Position numbers and translations under genes: made by a program. A stretch of DNA of 64,000 nt. Origin: Vibrio rumoiensis. GTDB lineage: Bacteria; Pseudomonadota; Gammaproteobacteria; Enterobacterales; Vibrionaceae. Positions 63,840 through 64,000 of this stretch are shown here, piece after piece. The stretch spans positions 2,542,001 to 2,606,000 of the forward strand of contig NZ_AP018685.1 of NCBI RefSeq assembly GCF_002218045.2, written 5' to 3'. How positions within the stretch are numbered: position 1 is the first letter of the stretch; the number at the start of each line of letters is the position of its first letter. Below the pieces are notes generated by a model that saw nothing but the letters and a program-made list of their open reading frames with translations, did no database searches and was not told the DNA's origin.

Positions 63840-64000
63840 ATGAGAAAACTGCTAGCCGTGATTGTTGGCTTGATTTCATTAGTGGTTATCGCGCTTTCCG
63901 CTTCTTATGCGGCCTTACACACCAAATATGCCCCTCTGGTAGTCAACAGCGCTCTGAACTATGCCTACCAAGGTAATATCCAAGTTCGTGATGTCACATA
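63840..64000 (+). CDS. Membrane-anchored or exported protein of unknown function, 3' end cut by the window
   Basis: 53 codons visible, starting MRKLLAVIVGLISLVVIALS with a basic start and a single hydrophobic segment, followed by YAALHTKYAPLVVNSALNYA. AGGAC is 7 bases before the ATG. The short cytoplasmic start, one helix and periplasmic continuation recall large AsmA/TamB-type envelope proteins, but the visible part is too short to assign. Confidence 0.6.
   Translation, partial: MRKLLAVIVGLISLVVIALSASYAALHTKYAPLVVNSALNYAYQGNIQVRDVT

Overview
This window is a bacterial chromosome segment, almost certainly from a Vibrio-like member of the Vibrionaceae. The evidence is gene content and order: a lipopolysaccharide core cluster next to coaD-mutM-rpmG-rpmB-radC-coaBC-dut-slmA-lpxL, then recG-xanthine/uracil permease, envZ-ompR-greB-tex, bioH-comF-nfuA-cysQ-nudE, a complete eps/gsp type II secretion operon, hslR-hslO and pckA. 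From memory, these are two separate neighbourhoods of the large V. cholerae chromosome, joined here between lpxL and recG. The composition is moderately AT-rich. No rRNA, tRNA or CRISPR array was recognised.

Layout. 1-12234: LPS inner-core assembly (waaA, Kdo kinase, OpsX-type heptosyltransferase, GT25, Caps_synth-type, GT2 and CDP-glycerol-transferase-like enzymes, an LtaS-like sulfatase-fold transferase, a YejM/PbgA-like regulator and a UDP-glucuronate-type epimerase). 12478-22585: housekeeping (coaD, mutM, rpmGB, radC, coaBC, dut, slmA, lpxL, recG). 22586-28147: a repeat-rich stretch with a nucleobase permease and two nested insertion sequences. 28148-35010: envZ/ompR, greB, tex and a DUF4382 lipoprotein. 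35312-43460: a glycerol and glycerol-3-phosphate regulon (glpQ, glpT, glpK, glpF, glpD, glpR). 43845-47770: bioH, comF/gntX, nfuA, cysQ, nudE. 47819-60029: gspN to gspC on the minus strand. 60374-64000: hslR, hslO, pckA and the start of one more gene.

The striking feature is the intergenic DNA, which is packed with at least three dispersed repeat families. (i) A 115-bp three-hairpin, cloverleaf-like repeat (nine copies found) has perfect hairpin arms and compensatory changes between copies. (ii) Elements with heptamer arms have GTTCCTA-type repeats at one end and the inverse at the other. One of these encloses a gene for a four-helix-bundle (23S rRNA intervening-sequence type) protein and may be the parent of the empty copies. 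(iii) Palindromes are built on GGGCGCTTCGCTGCTCGT. These repeats split normally compact operons (ompR-envZ, gspG/gspH, gspF/gspG) and supply the cysQ stop codon.

An IS110-family (IS1111-group) element sits at the foot of one cloverleaf repeat. Downstream of its transposase, a readable candidate bridge RNA carries two guide segments that match the two sides of the insertion site. An IS256-family element with an 8-bp target duplication has then inserted near the right end of that element. The bridge-RNA/cloverleaf pairing and the heptamer-armed four-helix-bundle element are the two best candidates for new biology here.
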